NCBI RefSeq assembly: GCF_030282845.1
Contig: NZ_JASTWE010000029.1
Coordinates: forward strand, 1-49,439
Length of the DNA: 49,439 nt
Origin: Pseudodesulfovibrio pelocollis
GTDB taxonomy: Bacteria; Desulfobacterota; Desulfovibrionia; Desulfovibrionales; Desulfovibrionaceae
Direction: 5' to 3'
The notes below the pieces were generated by a model, which worked only from the letters and a program-made list of their open reading frames with translations, searched no databases and was not told the DNA's origin. Both the position numbers and the translations under genes were made by a program. Positions 46,770 through 49,439 of this stretch are shown here, piece after piece (the stretch's first letter is position 1; each line of letters opens with the position of its first letter).

Positions 46770-46863
46770 CTCTCCAAAAGCTCCTCCCCAAGCCGGCTAA
46801 CCCCAGAGAGGGTCTATCGCAGGAAGTGATCCACCCATTACCTCATTAAAGGTAGGATTACCC

Positions 46864-49110
46864 ATGCTGAAACCTTTTGACAGCACAAGCCTGACCACCA
46901 CGGTCGGCGGAATCGACATCACCATCGAATCGGGCAAATACGCCCGGCAGGCCAGCGGCGCCGTGACCATCCGGTCCGGCGGCACCGTCATCCTGGTCAC
47001 GTCCACCACCCAGCCCATCGAGGTTGACCGTGGCTTCTTCCCCCTGACCTGCAACTATCAGGAAATGGCCTACGCCGCCGGGCGCGTGCCGGGCAACTAT
47101 TTCCGCCGCGAAGGCCGCCCGTCCGAGCGCGAAACGCTCATCTCCCGGCTCATCGACCGGCCCATCCGCCCCCTGTTCGCCAAGGGCTTTGGCGACGAAG
47201 TGCAGATCATCGCCACGGTCCTTTCGGCCGACAAGGACGTCAACCCCGATGTGCTGGCCCTGACCGGCGCCTCGGCCGCCACCCACATCTCCAAGATGCC
47301 CTTCCTCGGCCCAATCGTGGGCGCGCGCGTCGGCTATGTGAACAATGAGTTTGTTCTCTACCCGTCCTACAAGGGCATGGAGAGCCTTTCCAGCCTCAAC
47401 CTGATCTTCGCCGCCACGCGCGACGCCATGGTCATGGTCGAGGGCGGTGGCGACTTCGTCAGTGAAGAGCTGGTGGCAGACGCCCTGGCCTGGGGCCATG
47501 AGCAGGTGCAGCCGCTTTTTGACATTCAGGACGAGCTGCGCGCCAAGGTAGGCGTGCCCAAGATGGAAGTCACCCCGCCCAAACAGGACGAAGAGCTTAT
47601 CGCCTTCCTGGGTGAAATCATCACCGACGACCTGCGCGCCGCCGTGACCACGTCCGAAAAGATGACCCGTTACGCGGCCAAGGACGCCGCCAAGCAGAAG
47701 GCCAAGGAGGCCGTGGCCGAGAAGTTCCCCGACGACGAGGCCAAGCTCAAGGCCGTTGGCGGTGTGGTGGGCGACCTGACCAAGAAGATCGTGCGCGAGC
47801 GCATCGTCAAGGAAGGGCTGCGCATCGATGGCCGAGATACCACCACGGTGCGCCCGCTCTCCATCGAGACCGGCGTGCTGCCCATGACCCACGGCTCCAG
47901 CCTGTTCCGCCGCGGCGAGACCAGCGCCCTGGCCGTGGCCACCCTGGGTTCCACCCGTGACGAGCAGCGCTACGACTCCCTGCTGGGCGACGCCACCAAG
48001 CGGTTCATGCTCCACTACAACTTCCCGCCCTATTGCGTGGGCGAGGCCCGCATGCTGCGCGGCACCAGCCGCCGCGAGGTGGGCCACGGCGCCCTGGCCG
48101 AGCGCGCCATTGCGCCTGTGCTGCCCAACCAGGACGAATTCCCCTTCACCATCCGCGTGGTGTCCGAGATCATGGAGTCCAACGGCTCCTCGTCCATGGC
48201 CTCGGTCTGCGGCGCGACCCTGTCGCTGATGGACGCGGGCGTGCCCATCTCCGCCCCGGTGGCGGGCATTGCCATGGGCCTGTGCAAGGAGGGCGACCAG
48301 TTCTTCGTTCTCACCGACATCCTCGGTGACGAGGACGCCCTGGGCGACATGGACTTCAAGGTGGCCGGCACCCGTGACGGCATCACCTCCATCCAGATGG
48401 ACATCAAGATATCGGGCATTCCGTCCGACGTCCTGAAAAAGGCCCTCAGCCAGGCCAGGGACGCGCGCCTGCACATCCTCGACCACATGGCCGAGGTGCT
48501 GGCCGAGCCCCGCGCCGAACTCTCGGACCTGGCCCCGCAGATGGCCGTGGTCTACATCGACCCGGAGAAGATCCGCTCGGTCATCGGTCCCGGCGGCAAG
48601 AACATCAAGGCGATCACCGCCGAAACCGAGGCCGACATCGACATCGAGGACTCCGGCAAGATCTCCATCTTCGCCCCCACCCTCGCCTCCATGGAAAAGG
48701 CCAGGGAAATGGTCCTCTACTACGACCAGAAGCCCGAGCCGGGCAAGAACTACCACGGCACCGTGCGCAAGGTGCTCGAAGTGGGTGCCCTGGTCGAAAT
48801 CCTGCCCGGACAGGAAGGCATGCTCCACGTCTCCCAGCTCGACATCGAGCGCGTGGAACGCGTGGAGGACGTGGTCCAGCTCGGCCAGGAGGTCTGGGTC
48901 AAGTGCATCGCCCTTGAACCCGGCGGACGCATCCGCCTCTCCCGCAAGGCATACCTCATGGAGCAGGCCGGGCAGGAGGTTGACCTCGAAGAGTTCAAGC
49001 GCCCTGCCCCGCGCAGCGGCGACCGGGACGGCGGACGCCGCGACGATCGCGGACGCGGACCGCGCCGCGATGACCGCGGTGGCGACCGTGGAGGCCGTGG
49101 CCGCCGCTAG
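46864..49110 (+). CDS. pnp: Polyribonucleotide nucleotidyltransferase (PNPase)
   Basis: Phosphorolytic 3'-5' exoribonuclease. At 748 aa it has two RNase PH domains (first: [20 protein letters not shown]; second: [17 protein letters not shown] and [20 protein letters not shown]), the helical linker, a KH domain (about 560-600, [20 protein letters not shown]) and S1 (about 630-700). A 40-residue tail of Arg/Asp/Gly repeats ([20 protein letters not shown]) may bind RNA or degradosome partners. The ribosome site is TAGGA. Confidence 0.97.
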   Translation: MLKPFDSTSLTTTVGGIDITIESGKYARQASGAVTIRSGGTVILVTSTTQPIEVDRGFFPLTCNYQEMAYAAGRVPGNYFRREGRPSERETLISRLIDRPIRPLFAKGFGDEVQIIATVLSADKDVNPDVLALTGASAATHISKMPFLGPIVGARVGYVNNEFVLYPSYKGMESLSSLNLIFAATRDAMVMVEGGGDFVSEELVADALAWGHEQVQPLFDIQDELRAKVGVPKMEVTPPKQDEELIAFLGEIITDDLRAAVTTSEKMTRYAAKDAAKQKAKEAVAEKFPDDEAKLKAVGGVVGDLTKKIVRERIVKEGLRIDGRDTTTVRPLSIETGVLPMTHGSSLFRRGETSALAVATLGSTRDEQRYDSLLGDATKRFMLHYNFPPYCVGEARMLRGTSRREVGHGALAERAIAPVLPNQDEFPFTIRVVSEIMESNGSSSMASVCGATLSLMDAGVPISAPVAGIAMGLCKEGDQFFVLTDILGDEDALGDMDFKVAGTRDGITSIQMDIKISGIPSDVLKKALSQARDARLHILDHMAEVLAEPRAELSDLAPQMAVVYIDPEKIRSVIGPGGKNIKAITAETEADIDIEDSGKISIFAPTLASMEKAREMVLYYDQKPEPGKNYHGTVRKVLEVGALVEILPGQEGMLHVSQLDIERVERVEDVVQLGQEVWVKCIALEPGGRIRLSRKAYLMEQAGQEVDLEEFKRPAPRSGDRDGGRRDDRGRGPRRDDRGGDRGGRGRR

Positions 49111-49134
49111 ATCGAACAGTTCAAGAAAGAAAAG

Positions 49135-49176
49135 CGACCCAGTCAGACGATTTGTCTGGCTGGGTCGAATTTTTTC
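49135..49176 (+). terminator. Rho-independent terminator of the rimP-pnp operon
   Basis: CGACCCAG/CTGGGTCG with an inner CAGAC/GTCTG stem and a 5-base loop, followed by AATTTTTT, 24 bases after the pnp stop. Confidence 0.93.
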
Positions 49177-49282
49177 TTTCTTTCAAATTACTCAAGAGGA
49201 TTGAAACATTGCATAAACGGAATTTAGTATAACATAATTCCAGCCAGAACATAAAACCGAAAACATCTCTTAGAACCACATT

Positions 49283-49439
49283 CTATTTTTCAATTATTTT
49301 ACCCTGCTTAAATGACAACCACCTTAATTTGCTGTTAAAATAGTCAACTGCATTCGTGCCCATTATTCCAACCCCACTTAACACAGCTCCAGTGGTGAGA
49401 AAATCAGGGACGCCCGAAACAGCTCCACAAGCGACAGAC
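49283..49439 (-). CDS. 3' end of an unidentified gene, cut by the window edge
   Basis: The minus strand has an open frame from the window edge to TAG 49283-49285. The last 51 residues read SVACGAVSGVPDFLTTGAVL and then SGVGIMGTNAVDYFNSKLRW, ending in a Lys-rich tail (FKQGKIIEK). The small-residue Gly/Ala/Val pattern suggests a membrane or glycine-zipper segment. The region is clearly A/T-richer than the rest of the window. It converges with pnp across the terminator. The family is not recognisable from this fragment. Confidence 0.5.
   Translation of the reverse strand, partial: SVACGAVSGVPDFLTTGAVLSGVGIMGTNAVDYFNSKLRWLSFKQGKIIEK

Overview
The window is high-GC bacterial DNA. Its gene content points to a sulfate-reducer-type member of the Desulfovibrionaceae (Desulfovibrio or Pseudodesulfovibrio-like, Desulfobacterota). 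The clues are a flgFGAHIJ-flgN-flgK-flgL-csrA-fliW run with enlarged FlgK and FlgL, a DUF4254 gene beside mltA, a PilZ membrane protein, and sigma-54 and sigma-28 promoter motifs at flagellar genes. This assignment rests on gene content and order; no rRNA or other taxonomic marker lies in the window.

Layout. (1) 1-5000: sugar-nucleotide genes rfbC-manC (minus), cvpA and mazG (plus), an M14 peptidase (minus), and behind it a 53-codon membrane-protein frame interrupted by an in-frame TGA in a Cys-x-x-TGA context. This frame is a candidate, apparently unannotated, selenoprotein. (2) 5240-8500: a small orphan gene behind a near-perfect sigma-28 promoter, an A/T-richer exported ankyrin-repeat protein, and tRNA-Ser(UGA). 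(3) 8424-16923: fur with a possible Fur box, a PilZ protein, thiM, an rhlE-type helicase, a TauE/SafE transporter with selO, tRNA-Ser(GCU) and der. (4) 17063-26845, all minus: a chemoreceptor, then the run nadK, ARMT1-like gene, mltA, DUF4254, gatB, mtnA. mtnA carries an in-frame amber codon. (5) 26956-38370: the flagellar region. A sigma-28-like promoter precedes an unknown gene and flgM on the plus strand. On the minus strand a sigma-54 promoter precedes flgF-G-A-H-I-J-flgN-flgK-flgL-csrA-fliW. The two blocks converge on one bidirectional terminator. (6) 38417-49176, plus: tRNA-Gly(CCC), then rimP-nusA-ylxR-infB-DUF503-rbfA-nrnA-truB-rpsO-pnp, the classic transcription/translation/RNA-decay operon. 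The last about 260 bases are A/T-rich and hold the 3' end of a minus-strand gene.

How it fits together. Sigma-54 would start rod, ring and hook-junction genes. FlgM and the CsrA-FliW pair encoded in the same region would restrain sigma-28 and late-gene translation. The orphan gene at 5401 has both a sigma-28 promoter and a GGA-rich leader, so it looks like a late-class, CsrA-sensitive motility gene located far from the cluster. The most unusual item is the possible two-transmembrane selenoprotein at 3700-3861. All functional statements come from reading the sequence and from family knowledge; no database search was run.
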